Assembly (NCBI RefSeq): GCF_000271845.1
Contig: NZ_JH719395.1
Span: 2,323,231-2,387,230 of the forward strand
Direction: 5' to 3'
Source of the DNA: Rhizobium leguminosarum bv. trifolii WSM2297
GTDB taxonomy: Bacteria > Pseudomonadota > Alphaproteobacteria > Rhizobiales > Rhizobiaceae
DNA length: 64,000 nucleotides
Shown here: piece by piece, positions 1-8,471 of the stretch
How the letters are laid out: each line of letters opens with the position of its first letter
How positions within the stretch are numbered: the stretch's first letter is position 1
Translations under genes and position numbers: made by a program
Notes under the pieces: model-generated
The model's database searches: none
What the model saw: the letters and a program-made list of their open reading frames with translations, nothing else
What the model was told of the DNA's origin: nothing

Positions 1-819
1 CGGCGAGGAGACGTAGCAGGACGCGTAGATGTAGCCGGTCGTGCGCTCGACTTGATCCTCTATGCCGCACTCGGTCATAGCTGTTAGAATCTCGTGCTGT
101 TCCGCAGGTGTGGAGAAGCGGCGCTGGCGTTGTCTGAACTGTTCTATGTGCCTCGTTTCTAATCCGAAATCATCGAGGGCCGCAGCGATGTCGCCATAGC
201 TGAACGGGCGCATTACAAAAGAGATGACCCACGGGCGCGACGTTGCCGTTGCCTCATACACACGTTCAAAGGTTTGCGCTGTGACGTAACCCACACAGCC
301 CGTGCTGATGATGATGTCTGCGTCCGCAAGGTCGCAACTTTCTTCAGCTGTCAAGTCACGGGCTTCCAGGTTGGCAGAGATGCCTGCCTGCAATAGGCCC
401 ACATCAAGCGCGTAACGAACAGCCCCCGATGATGCGTCCAGGCCGACAAACTGGATGTCGTCACGGAGACCGCGATTGCGAAAGAAGGCCAGATGCTCCA
501 TTAGGTCTACGCGGGATAGTGGTCCACCGGGTTCCAGATAGGCAGCATACAGGTCGTCCAAATTGAGATTCGTGCGTAATAAGGCAGCGTTGATCCCATA
601 GGAGCAACCGATGTCGATGATCTTTAAGTTGGCCTTGTTCCTGACGCGACGATATTCAGCGAGGATCCTTTCGAAAACCGGCTTGGCGCGATCCGGGATC
701 ACATAATCCAAGCTCAAATGCGCGCCAAAATAGGCGCGGGGCCACTTTTGACTATAGACCGCCGAGAAATCGTGCTTGACCCGGTTGATGCTGGTGCTAT
801 TTGCACTTGCGTGATCCAT
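1..819 (-). CDS. SAM-dependent methyltransferase, C-terminus cut by window edge
   Basis: The reading frame is open from an ATG at 819 down to base 1, giving 273 residues with no stop, so the C-terminus lies outside the window. The central segment IDIGCSYGINA is the glycine-rich motif I that binds S-adenosylmethionine in class I methyltransferases, and an FVGLDASSGAVRYA stretch follows where the acidic motif II is expected. An AAAGGTG ribosome site sits about 9 bases before the ATG. The substrate cannot be told. It does not look like the Nod-factor methyltransferase NodS. Family assignment is good; the role is unknown. Confidence 0.7.
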   Translation of the reverse strand, partial: MDHASANSTSINRVKHDFSAVYSQKWPRAYFGAHLSLDYVIPDRAKPVFERILAEYRRVRNKANLKIIDIGCSYGINAALLRTNLNLDDLYAAYLEPGGPLSRVDLMEHLAFFRNRGLRDDIQFVGLDASSGAVRYALDVGLLQAGISANLEARDLTAEESCDLADADIIISTGCVGYVTAQTFERVYEATATSRPWVISFVMRPFSYGDIAAALDDFGLETRHIEQFRQRQRRFSTPAEQHEILTAMTECGIEDQVERTTGYIYASCYVSSP

Positions 820-1089
820 TGTTCTGCGCACCTTTTATTCGAATGCCGACCCGCGTTGTGGATAGCGGATGACGTAAGACGAGGCTTTACTCGTATTGTT
901 GGCTTTAACAAAGGGGTGAAGCAGACGATATATTTAGTAATATATCTTATATCCTGCGATAAATACGATATGCGCCTGATCTATAAAGAAAAAACGGAAA
1001 ATATAACCAATTAATATATGAGATTATTCCGGTTTATTTTTCCAACAAATGGCTTTCAGGTGATGCATGCCTGGAATCATGCTAATTTC
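820..1089. other. AT-rich gap without recognised gene
   Basis: This spacer is much richer in A and T than its surroundings, especially about 925-1050 with runs such as atatatttagtaatatatc. A short open frame exists (718-1014 plus) but it overlaps the methyltransferase start on the other strand and has no family features. I see no gene here; the methyltransferase promoter is likely within it. Confidence 0.5.
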
Positions 1090-1400
1090 ACGCTGGACTA
1101 GAGGAGCTCGCAGCCGGCAGCTTCAACGGCCTGCCGCAGGCCCTCCGCTTATGCGCAGGCAGATTGTCCATCACCACGATGTCGCCGGGTGTCAGCGTTG
1201 GGACAAGCACCTGTTCGACATAAGCCCGGAATGACTGCCGTTCATTCACCATCGAGCACCATGGGAGCTGTCATGCCCGAAAGCCGGAATGCACCGGTGG
1301 AGGTCTTCCAGTGTCCATGTGGGATCGCGGCCCGGCAACGTTCGCCGCAAAGAGATATCATCCACGCAGCCGGGACATCTTGGTGCTCAGGTCGGAGTGA
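1090..1400 (-). pseudogene. IS630-family transposase remnant
   Basis: Minus-strand translation in mixed frames gives pieces of an IS630/Tc1 transposase: LSTKMSRLRG, a CGERCR..HGHWKT-like stretch, [29 protein letters not shown] and AAGCEL, in the family order. The last blocks hold the catalytic-domain aspartate of the DNLPAHK motif. Frames change several times and the sequence stops matching after AAGCEL, so it is dead. The same kind of element recurs at 44930-45476 and 59031-59312. Its upstream end is interrupted by the group II intron relic that follows. Confidence 0.7.
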
Positions 1401-1880
1401 GTAGGCCGGAGGAGTTTCACCAGCCGGCCTCTCGCAGAACGGTGCGTGAACCTCTCCATTCACACCGCTCCCATCAGGTAAACGTGCTCGTTTCGAATGC
1501 TTCCAATGCACGAACAGCCCCAGATTTTCCCGCGCCAGCTTTCGCAAGAAAGGCTGGCGCGTGTCTTATGGGACCCTGATCCAAGCCCTTGGTTTCTGAT
1601 TAACGTAATCAGCCAGAGTCGACAGGGCCGAACGACTGTACCGGCCTAGTAGGCAATCCATCCCCGAAGCAGTGGATTGAGTTATTTGGCTATTTCGGCC
1701 AGCCTCCCCGGCGTCTGCCGCGGGATGATCCAACACTTGATCGTTGCCCGCATCGACTTGAGCGCCGTCGGACTGACCGCAGGCGTGTAGCTACAGAAGA
1801 ACTCATCCCGCTGTGTATTAGCCACCTGTCGCAGTCCAAACCAGACGAATGCAGGAATTATTTCCAGGCTGCCGAGTATG
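1401..1880 (-). mobile_element. Group II intron relic (maturase C-terminus plus domains V and VI)
   Basis: Reading the minus strand from about 1860, one finds a bacterial group II intron maturase C-terminus: DEFFCSYTPAVSP, ALKSMRATIKCWIIPRQTPG, RLAEIAK, LNPLLRGWIAY, then GRYSRSALSTLADYVNQK and KLARENLGLFVHWK. The tyrosine pair after GWIAY has lost one base near 1646-1650, shifting the frame, and further stops follow. A domain V hairpin lies at 1437-1470 and a domain VI-like hairpin with GGCCGG/CCGGCC arms ends near 1401-1408. The 5' two thirds are missing. The 3' junction falls directly before LSTKMSRLRG of an IS630-type transposase, the kind of target used by RmInt1-like introns. Confidence 0.7.
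1437..1470 (-). ncRNA. Group II intron domain V hairpin
   Basis: On the minus strand these 34 bases begin GAGCGGTGTGAA and end TTCACGCACCGTTC. They form the long stem with GAGA loop and the AGC near the 5' base that mark catalytic domain V of group II introns. The stem is well paired, although the maturase upstream is broken. Confidence 0.75.
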
Positions 1881-1903
1881 ATGCTTTCTGATGGGAAATT
1901 GCT

Positions 1904-2788
1904 CTAGCCCATTCGCTCTGAGGCGTAGGACCCCGGGCTTGGCGAAAACACGACCGTGCGGTTTCCGTTGAGGAAAACCCGACGATGAATGTGGGCGTGA
2001 ATAGCGCGGGCGAGGACCTGAGCCTCGACATCGCGGCCAAGAGACACGTAATCCTCAGCAGATTGGGCGTGGGTAACGCGCACAGTGTCCTGTTCAATAA
2101 TCGGCCCTTCATCGAGATCGGCCGTGACATAGTGGGCCGTCGCCCCAATTAGCTTCACACCACGTTGATAAGCCTGCTTGTAAGGGTTGGCGCCTTTGAA
2201 ACTGGGAAGGAACGAGTGGTGGATGTTGACAATCCGACCAGACATCTTCTCGCACATCTTGTCGGAGAGAACCTGCATGTAGCGTGCGAGAACCACCAGT
2301 TCGGTCGAAGTGGACTCGACAATCTCCATGATCTTTGCTTCCGCGCGCGGCCTATTGTCCTTCGTCACCGGAATGTGGTGAAAGGGGATATCATGATTTA
2401 CGACCAGCTTCTGGTAATCAAAGTGGTTTGAGATCACGCCAACAATGTCAACCGGCAGCGCACCGATGCGCCAACGGTAAAGCAAGTCGTTGAGGCAGTG
2501 ACCAAAGCGAGAAACCATCAGCAGGACTTTCCTCCGGTGCGACTGATCGTGGAGTTCGGCTTCCATGTCAAATTTCTGGGCGATGTGGTGCAAGGATTCC
2601 ACCAACTCTTTCAGAGACTTCCCTTCCTCAGAAATAAACGATACACGCATAAAAAAGCGGCCGGTTTCGAGGTCATCAAACTGGGAACTATCTACTATGT
2701 TGCAGCCCATGTCGGCTAGAAACCCAGATATCGCAGCCACTATGCCGCGTGTCGCCTTGCAGGTAACTGTGAGGACAAAACTCGTCAT
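1904..2788 (-). CDS. purU: Formyltetrahydrofolate deformylase
   Basis: The 294-residue protein has an N-terminal ACT domain (about residues 5-80) and a formyltransferase-fold domain (about 90-275). The catalytic triad of this family is visible as N188 and H190 in NIHHSFLPSF and D226 in TADLDEGPII. PurU hydrolyses 10-formyl-THF to formate and THF in the cytoplasm, balancing one-carbon pools. It ends with about 20 extra residues compared with typical PurU. It lies downstream of the GntR gene on the same strand with a 123-base gap, so it may belong to the catabolic island, perhaps to handle formyl groups released there; that link is inference. Family assignment is strong. Confidence 0.92.
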   Translation of the reverse strand: MTSFVLTVTCKATRGIVAAISGFLADMGCNIVDSSQFDDLETGRFFMRVSFISEEGKSLKELVESLHHIAQKFDMEAELHDQSHRRKVLLMVSRFGHCLNDLLYRWRIGALPVDIVGVISNHFDYQKLVVNHDIPFHHIPVTKDNRPRAEAKIMEIVESTSTELVVLARYMQVLSDKMCEKMSGRIVNIHHSFLPSFKGANPYKQAYQRGVKLIGATAHYVTADLDEGPIIEQDTVRVTHAQSAEDYVSLGRDVEAQVLARAIHAHIHRRVFLNGNRTVVFSPSPGSYASERMG

Positions 2789-2911
2789 TGTTCGCTCTTT
2801 GTCTACTAAGGGAAAATGTCCCCCCTACTGCTCCTGAGGAGGCGGGGAGATAGCCACGGCCTGCGGCTATGATGCAAGTTTAAACCGACGCCACAAATGG
2901 TGTTCTGACGA

Positions 2912-3607
2912 TTACCCCGTGGAGATGTATCTCGCGACGCGAGATAGACCGTATGAGATGAAGTTTCGCTGTACGAAGCCAACGGCTCTCAAATCTCCGG
3001 CGCGCAGCGCCCGGCAGAGCTCGTCAACTTCCTCCTTAAGGAATCTGACCTCGTCGTCCCACATTCGGTCCACAAAACTATACCAGACACGTGACGCCAA
3101 GAAGTACAGCCTGTCGTGGATCTCACGCATAGCAGTATTGCCAATGAGCGCATTGATCGCGAAATGCAGCTTGTGGTTGATCTCCCAGAACTGCTCGAAA
3201 TCCCGAGACTCAATCAGCGTTTCAATACGCGGGATGAGCGCCTCGACCTCCTGAAGAGACTTACGGCTTTGGTCCGGCTTGCTGAAGTCCCCGATCATCT
3301 CGCTGAGCTTTAGGCGGAATGCATAGACGTCCTTGAACTCTTGGAAGTCCACTCCAGTCACGGTTGTTCCCACCCCATTTTTAGTCTCGACCAGCCCTTC
3401 ATAGTCGAGACGCTGCAGAGCCTGCCGGATGGGAGTGCGACTGACGTTGAATTCCGCCGCAAGCTCAGTCTCCACGAGCAACTCGCCGGGCCGATACCGC
3501 AGCAAGCAAATCCTGTCTCGAAGAACGCGATGAATTTCGGATGCCTGTCCTCGGGGAGGCGCGGCTCTTGGGGCCTGCCGTTTGGATGCTGTTACTGTTT
3601 TAGACAT
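2912..3607 (-). CDS. GntR-family (FCD-type) transcriptional regulator
   Basis: The 231 residues begin with a basic tail, then a winged helix-turn-helix (about 25-90, with LAAEFNVSRTPIRQALQRLDYEGL typical of GntR proteins), followed by an all-helical FCD-like effector domain. The start codon overlaps the stop of the isomerase-like gene by one base (TAATG), so the two are translated together. Regulators like this usually sense a substrate of the adjacent catabolic genes and repress the divergent promoter; here that would be the 4384-4543 gap. The effector is unknown. Confidence 0.88.
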   Translation of the reverse strand: MSKTVTASKRQAPRAAPPRGQASEIHRVLRDRICLLRYRPGELLVETELAAEFNVSRTPIRQALQRLDYEGLVETKNGVGTTVTGVDFQEFKDVYAFRLKLSEMIGDFSKPDQSRKSLQEVEALIPRIETLIESRDFEQFWEINHKLHFAINALIGNTAMREIHDRLYFLASRVWYSFVDRMWDDEVRFLKEEVDELCRALRAGDLRAVGFVQRNFISYGLSRVARYISTG

Positions 3608-4383
3608 TAACTTTCTCTAAATAGTCGGCCATACTTGTCGCTCCGATCATTGACGCCTGCCAATCGCAAACAATCCCACATCATCGCCTGATTGCTCGCA
3701 ATTACTGGCTTACCGGACTCGGCTTCAAGCGCCTGTATGACATCTACCGAACGTAGCGCCCCGCAGCTAATGAAAATGGCATCCGAGCCAGCTCGATCAA
3801 CTTGTCTCGCAAACTCGAATATATACTCGGGCGTCACCCGCACCATGTCTTCGTCATTCTCGATATTTAGACCTTGTATATTGAGGATCTCAAATCCCCG
3901 TTCAGCCATGTAAGCCCGCTCGATTTCGTTGACGGGATCGACATAGGGAGTCGCAACGGTGATTTTCTTGGCGTTCACCGCTTCAAGCGCACGCATAACC
4001 CCCGAGATAATGGAAGTCGGCTTGGCCCCAGGCGCGCCGCGGTTTAATTCAGCGAACACTTTATCTTCCCCTATCACCACACTTCCTGAAGTACAGGCAT
4101 AGCATATAACGTCAAGCTGCACCTCAGGCACGATCAGCGCCGCAGCATCGCCGATGCCCGACGCCATTGCCGACAAAGTATCCACATCAACTCGGTTGGC
4201 CATCGGCGCTCGCTGGAAGTGAACACCAACGCCTTCAGGAGCCAGTTTGAACATGTCCTCTTCGATTGTTTGCTCCATCGCCAAAAGAACGAAGCCGATC
4301 TTTGCCTTGTAATGGCGCCCCCCATCGAAGCGGATGCCGCCGCGACTGAGAGAATCTTCAATCTTACCAGTCCGCATCATCAA
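3607..4383 (-). CDS. Asp/Glu racemase superfamily enzyme, maleate isomerase-like
   Basis: The 258-residue protein carries the two cysteines that act as acid/base pair in this superfamily: one in CYACTSGSVVIGE (about residue 93) and one in FISCGALRS (about 212). The first Cys is followed by TSGS and the second by GALR, as in maleate cis-trans isomerases and arylmalonate decarboxylases rather than in glutamate racemases. Maleate isomerase turns maleate into fumarate at the end of some N-heterocycle catabolic routes. It is the first gene of the minus-strand unit with the GntR regulator and faces the creatinase-like gene. The exact substrate cannot be read from sequence. Confidence 0.75.
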   Translation of the reverse strand: MMMRTGKIEDSLSRGGIRFDGGRHYKAKIGFVLLAMEQTIEEDMFKLAPEGVGVHFQRAPMANRVDVDTLSAMASGIGDAAALIVPEVQLDVICYACTSGSVVIGEDKVFAELNRGAPGAKPTSIISGVMRALEAVNAKKITVATPYVDPVNEIERAYMAERGFEILNIQGLNIENDEDMVRVTPEYIFEFARQVDRAGSDAIFISCGALRSVDVIQALEAESGKPVIASNQAMMWDCLRLAGVNDRSDKYGRLFRES

Positions 4384-4543
4384 CGCCTGCTCCCTGAGGT
4401 ATCATCATCCTGTACACAGGAGCGCGCGCGATAGCAAGATTTTTCCGTCGAGAGCGGCGAGCAAACGGCATTGACATGGTTTTCGGGCACTGCATAATAG
4501 ATGCTTAATCCAACCTGCATACAGCTACTAAAGGTACGATAGC
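4384..4543. promoter_or_regulatory. Divergent control region with two candidate GntR operators
   Basis: This 160-base gap separates the minus-strand isomerase-gntR unit from the plus-strand hydrolase-amidase-transporter unit. It holds two near-palindromes of the same form: CCTGTACACAGG at 4409-4420 and CTGCATACAG at 4515-4524, one near each gene start. FCD-type GntR proteins bind short palindromes with a TAC/GTA core, so these are candidate operators. An AAAGG ribosome site precedes the ATG at 4544. Confidence 0.35.
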
Positions 4544-5689
4544 ATGAGACCCGGTCAACAGCGCACCGAAAAGCTAAAGAAGGCCCTACAAGCAACGGGC
4601 TTCGACAGCGCCATTCTTACCAACCCCGACTCTATCGCGTATTTTGGCGAATACCTGGATTATCTCGGCGTCGACTTCGGTCGTCCCACGCTCATGACCG
4701 TACCGGTTGATGGCGAGCCAACCATCATTACGCCCCTGATGGAATCGGAAATGTGCGAACGCATGAGTTGGGTGACCGACATTCGCCCGTGGAGCGACGG
4801 CATCAACGACGAATGGCGCAGCGTTTTTAAGTCGGCCGTCGAAGGAAAGTCGCGCAGGGTCGCGATCGAGAAGCGGTCAATCCCGGCGCTGGTGGCCAAC
4901 GATCTGCTTCCAATACTTCGTGGAGCCGAAGTCGGCGATGCCGGGGCCATCATCTCCGAAATCCGGATGATCAAATCGGCCGATGAAATCGGCATCATGC
5001 GCAAGGCCGGTGAAGTCGCCGTCGCCATGGTGAAGGGTGCGCGCGAGGTCATCGCCGAGGGCGTTCCAGAATACGAGGTCGCCCTGGCGGTTATCGCCGC
5101 GGGAACCAGGAAGGCAGCCTCTTTCCTCGACGATAAGACGGACCGCTTCGTCTCCCCGACGATCTATAATCTCCAGATCATGCAATCGGGAACTGATGTG
5201 TGCCTGGTGCACCGCCGTTCTTCGGTTCGGAACTTACGGAAGGGAGACCCGATCTATCTCTGCTTCTGCGGGATTGCCAACTTCCGCAATTATAAGCTCG
5301 GGTTCGACCGTGAATTCTTTATCGGCGGAGTAACGGACGAGCAGGCACATGTATACGAGACTGCCGTCGCTGCTCAGCAAGCGGCGCTCGCGGCAATCAA
5401 GCCCGGTATTGCCTGCGAGGAGATCAATGTCGCTGCGGAAGCAGTCTACACGGAGGCGGGTTTCTCGGCTGGCTATCGCACCGGTCGTTCCGTCGGTCAG
5501 TCGTTCCTGGAATCCCCGGAACTGAAGCGCGGCGAGAAGCGACTGCTCCAAGCCGGCATGACCTTCGCGGTCGACGGTGGGATTACGATCGAAGGAAGCT
5601 TCGGCGGGCGCATCGGCGACTCGATCGTCGTGACCGAGAACGGATTTGAATACCTGACGCACTACCCGCGCGAACTCGCTGTCGTTTGA
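4544..5689 (+). CDS. M24-family creatinase-like hydrolase
   Basis: The 381 residues show the two-domain layout of creatinase and prolidase: an N-terminal domain (about 1-130, with TNPDSIAYFGEYLD) and a C-terminal pita-bread domain (about 145-370). In metal-dependent members the second half has two aspartates after a DIG motif; here the place reads LRKGDPIYLCFCGIANFRNYKLGFDRE, with no DIG-type aspartates, and the later HxxG and E ligands are also not evident. Creatinase works without metal and has similarly lost them. So this is probably a metal-independent amidine or amide hydrolase on a small nitrogen compound, not a peptidase. It heads a unit with the small protein 9 bases downstream, the amidase and the transporter. 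Confidence 0.75.
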   Translation: MRPGQQRTEKLKKALQATGFDSAILTNPDSIAYFGEYLDYLGVDFGRPTLMTVPVDGEPTIITPLMESEMCERMSWVTDIRPWSDGINDEWRSVFKSAVEGKSRRVAIEKRSIPALVANDLLPILRGAEVGDAGAIISEIRMIKSADEIGIMRKAGEVAVAMVKGAREVIAEGVPEYEVALAVIAAGTRKAASFLDDKTDRFVSPTIYNLQIMQSGTDVCLVHRRSSVRNLRKGDPIYLCFCGIANFRNYKLGFDREFFIGGVTDEQAHVYETAVAAQQAALAAIKPGIACEEINVAAEAVYTEAGFSAGYRTGRSVGQSFLESPELKRGEKRLLQAGMTFAVDGGITIEGSFGGRIGDSIVVTENGFEYLTHYPRELAVV

Positions 5690-5698
5690 GGTAGGACA

Positions 5699-5908
5699 AT
5701 GAGCAGACCCACCTTTGCTACCTTGAAAGCGATAAACGGCGAATTCTTCGAAGAGCGCTGGGACGAAAAGGATCTGGAGCAGCTTGTTGCGCCAACCTTC
5801 GGAGTCGTTTCCAGCTTCGAAAAGGTCCTTTCCGACCTACAGCGGATAGTAAGTAAAGATCTGGGCCAGGTGGGCCCCGATGACCACTGTTCGGGGCTCA
5901 CCAAATGA
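5699..5908 (+). CDS. Small acidic protein, possible AtzG/GatC-like amidase partner
   Basis: The 69-residue protein is acidic and mostly helical by composition (EEFFEERWDEKDLEQLV, SSFEKVLSDLQRIV). It sits 9 bases after the hydrolase and overlaps the amidase start by 4 bases (ATGA), so it is very likely translated. In cyanuric-acid catabolism a tiny GatC-like subunit, AtzG, is encoded just before the amidase AtzE and forms a complex with it. The gene order and size here match that pattern, but sequence similarity to AtzG is not obvious to me, so the role is inference from position. Confidence 0.5.
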   Translation: MSRPTFATLKAINGEFFEERWDEKDLEQLVAPTFGVVSSFEKVLSDLQRIVSKDLGQVGPDDHCSGLTK

Positions 5909-7245
5909 CTGAAAGAAGATCCATCAAACAGACCGCGGCAGAAATTCAGAGCGGCCGCACCGTCGTCGATGTCGTCGAGGACAGCCTTGCCTTGGCCGAA
6001 GGGCTGAATCCGGAGCATCACAGCTTCATAACCATTGTCAGAGATGCTGCCCTCTCCCAAGCAGCCAAAGCAGATGCCCGACGACTTGAAGGCAAGCAGC
6101 AGGGGCTTTTGGACGGCGTGCCCTTCGCAGCCAAAGACATGTTCGAGACCGCCGGCATTCTCACGACAGGCGGTAGTCCGGTGCTGGAAGACAACGTGCC
6201 CGGGAGATCCGCGCTCGTCGTCACGCGTCTCGAAGAGGCAGGCGCTGTATTGATCGGCAAGGCAAACCAGCACGAATTCGCCTATGGTGCCACGGGAGAA
6301 AACGGATGGAGCGGTACAACGCGGAATCCATTCGACACCACTCGGTTGGCCGGCGGATCGAGCGGAGGTTCGGCGGCCGCAGTCGCGGCCGGGATAGTGC
6401 CCTATGCCCTTGGAACGGACACCGGTGGCTCAGTCCGTGTTCCAGCCGCACTTTGCGGCGTCGTGGGTTTCAAGCCCAGCTTCGGTCGTATGAGCCTTCA
6501 AGGCGTCATTCCATACTGCTGGTCGCTGGATCATGCCGGCATCTTCGCCAACAATGTCGAAGACGTGGCACTTGTTTTTGATCAGACGACATCTGTCGGT
6601 CAGGCAGCGGTCCCCAAGAACTTGAAGGTCGGGATCGTGAAGGGATGGGCCGAAAGAAGTGAGGCGACCGTTCGCCATGCGTTCCTAACCGCCAAAACTG
6701 CACTTGAGCAAATGGGGGCTTCGTTCACCGAAATCGAACTTCCCGACCAATCCGAGGCAAGAACCGTGTCTCTGACCATCCAGCTCGCCGAGACGTTGGC
6801 CTACCATGGTCCCAACCTTGCGCGCGCCGGCGCGTCGTTCGGGAAGGACATGCTGAGTGGGATGGCGCTCGGACAGTTTCTTTCGGCCGAATGCTATATC
6901 CAATGCAAGCGCATGCTTGAGGTCTATAATCGCGCGTTTTCAGAAACGATGAGCACCGTGGACGTTCTACTAACGCCTGGGTGCCCGATTACAGCCCCAA
7001 AAGTTGGAGCCTTGCACGTCGAGGTGGGAGGCGACAACTTGCCCGTCGGAAACGCGCTCACGCTGTTCACATCGTTCTTTAACCTCGTGGGCACACCGGC
7101 CATCGCACTCCCGGTCAGCGAGGAGACCGCCACCCTTCCCGTTTCTGTGCAACTGGTTGGCGGTCGCAATCGCGACTACGAGCTCTTGGCAACAGCGCAG
7201 GCTTTTGAGGAGGTACTACGAGCAACAAACAAGATTGCGGCATAA
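5905..7245 (+). CDS. Amidase signature family enzyme (AtzE/GatA-like)
   Basis: The 446-residue protein has the amidase signature: catalytic lysine in FAAKDMFE (about 72-79), the [14 protein letters not shown] core with the two serines of the Ser-cisSer-Lys triad (about 147-160), and [20 protein letters not shown] (about 172-191). These enzymes hydrolyse amide bonds, releasing ammonia. Overlap with the small upstream protein and the transporter genes downstream suggest that it acts on an imported nitrogen compound in the cytoplasm. It could act on a carboxylated biuret-like or similar amide, as AtzE does, but nothing fixes the substrate. Confidence 0.88.
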   Translation: MTERRSIKQTAAEIQSGRTVVDVVEDSLALAEGLNPEHHSFITIVRDAALSQAAKADARRLEGKQQGLLDGVPFAAKDMFETAGILTTGGSPVLEDNVPGRSALVVTRLEEAGAVLIGKANQHEFAYGATGENGWSGTTRNPFDTTRLAGGSSGGSAAAVAAGIVPYALGTDTGGSVRVPAALCGVVGFKPSFGRMSLQGVIPYCWSLDHAGIFANNVEDVALVFDQTTSVGQAAVPKNLKVGIVKGWAERSEATVRHAFLTAKTALEQMGASFTEIELPDQSEARTVSLTIQLAETLAYHGPNLARAGASFGKDMLSGMALGQFLSAECYIQCKRMLEVYNRAFSETMSTVDVLLTPGCPITAPKVGALHVEVGGDNLPVGNALTLFTSFFNLVGTPAIALPVSEETATLPVSVQLVGGRNRDYELLATAQAFEEVLRATNKIAA

Positions 7246-7308
7246 CCGCTCGTAAGGTCAATCAATCAAGCCGGCCAGAAGACCGGTCAATCCAGAGGAG
7301 TAACAAGC

Positions 7309-8373
7309 ATGAACAGAGTTTATTATCTACTGACAGGCATCGCGATTGCCGGCATCTCCACTGCAGCTTTCGCCGCGGATCAGTTGGTAGTCGCTTCATT
7401 TGGTGGCGCCTACACGGCGAGCCAATCCAAGGCTTTTATTGAACCCTATATGGCTGAGAACGGCGCCAAGGTGCTCACAGCCGACTACAATGGCGGTCTT
7501 GCGGAGCTCCACTCTCAGGTTCAAACCGGTAACGGTGCATGGGATGTCATCGACCTCGAACTGCAGGACGCGTTGCGGGCTTGCGACGACGGCCTCATCG
7601 AAAAGATCGACGCCTCCCAACTCGCTCCGGCGGCCGACGGAACCCCAGCCTCGGAAGACTTCCTGCCAGGCACCCTGATGGATTGTGGCGTCGGCACCAT
7701 TATGTGGTCGAACATCATCGCTTACGACAAGACCAAGTTCCCTAACGGCGGCCCGAAGACCATCGCAGACTTCTTCGATCTCAAAAAGTTCCCGGGCAAG
7801 CGGGGCCTGAGCAACAAGCCGAACGTCAACCTTGAGTGGGCGTTGATGGCCGATGGCGTGCCTAACGAAAAGATCTATGAGACACTTGCGACAAAGGAGG
7901 GCCTCGACAGGGCCTTTGCAAAACTCGATACGATTAAAGGCGATGCAGTGTTCTGGGGTGCTCACGCGCAGGCCCCGCAACTTCTTGCAGACGGCGAAGT
8001 GGTCATAACGGCGGCGGCCAATGGGCGCATCTATGACGCGATTGCCAAGGAGCGCAAGCCGTTCGAAATCGTTTGGGATGGCCAGATCTGGAACCTGGAC
8101 GTCTGGGCGATCTCGAAGGCGAGCAAGAATAAGGAAGCCGCATTGGACTTCGTAAAGTTTTCCACGACCGGACAGCGCTTGGCAGATATCACGAAGTTTA
8201 TTAGCTACGGTCCGGTCAGGAAATCGTCCCAAGCTCTCGTCCCGGAAGCGATCCGAACGGGCCTCCCGACCTATGAAGCGAACTTCAAGACATCTCTTGC
8301 CAATGATCTCGAGTTCTGGGCGGACCATCAGGATGAGATCAATCAGCGCTGGGCCACCTGGATGGCGAAGTAA
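7309..8373 (+). CDS. ABC transporter periplasmic binding protein, PotD-type
   Basis: The 354-residue protein starts with a signal peptide (YYLLTGIAIAGISTAAFAAD, cleavage about residue 23). The mature part resembles the spermidine/putrescine family: LVVASFGGAYTASQSKAF at the N-terminus and a C-terminal KEAALDFVKFSTTGQRLAD segment. It would capture a small amine or amide compound in the periplasm for the ATPase and two permeases downstream. A GAGGAG ribosome site lies about 8 bases before the ATG. Binding proteins of this group also take betaines, opines and other amines, so the ligand is open. Confidence 0.88.
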   Translation: MNRVYYLLTGIAIAGISTAAFAADQLVVASFGGAYTASQSKAFIEPYMAENGAKVLTADYNGGLAELHSQVQTGNGAWDVIDLELQDALRACDDGLIEKIDASQLAPAADGTPASEDFLPGTLMDCGVGTIMWSNIIAYDKTKFPNGGPKTIADFFDLKKFPGKRGLSNKPNVNLEWALMADGVPNEKIYETLATKEGLDRAFAKLDTIKGDAVFWGAHAQAPQLLADGEVVITAAANGRIYDAIAKERKPFEIVWDGQIWNLDVWAISKASKNKEAALDFVKFSTTGQRLADITKFISYGPVRKSSQALVPEAIRTGLPTYEANFKTSLANDLEFWADHQDEINQRWATWMAK

Positions 8374-8471
8374 TTCGTTCGCGTATTCCTTCCTTGGGCG
8401 ATCGGAGCGTTGCTCCGGCCGCCGGATTGATGCCTTGGCTGCGTCATTTCCACGAGCGAGAACGAGAAATC

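Noticed and set aside
1..819. nodS
   Set aside because: It is a methyltransferase near nod genes on the same replicon, but its motif region and N-terminus differ from NodS, and nod genes are 45 kb away.
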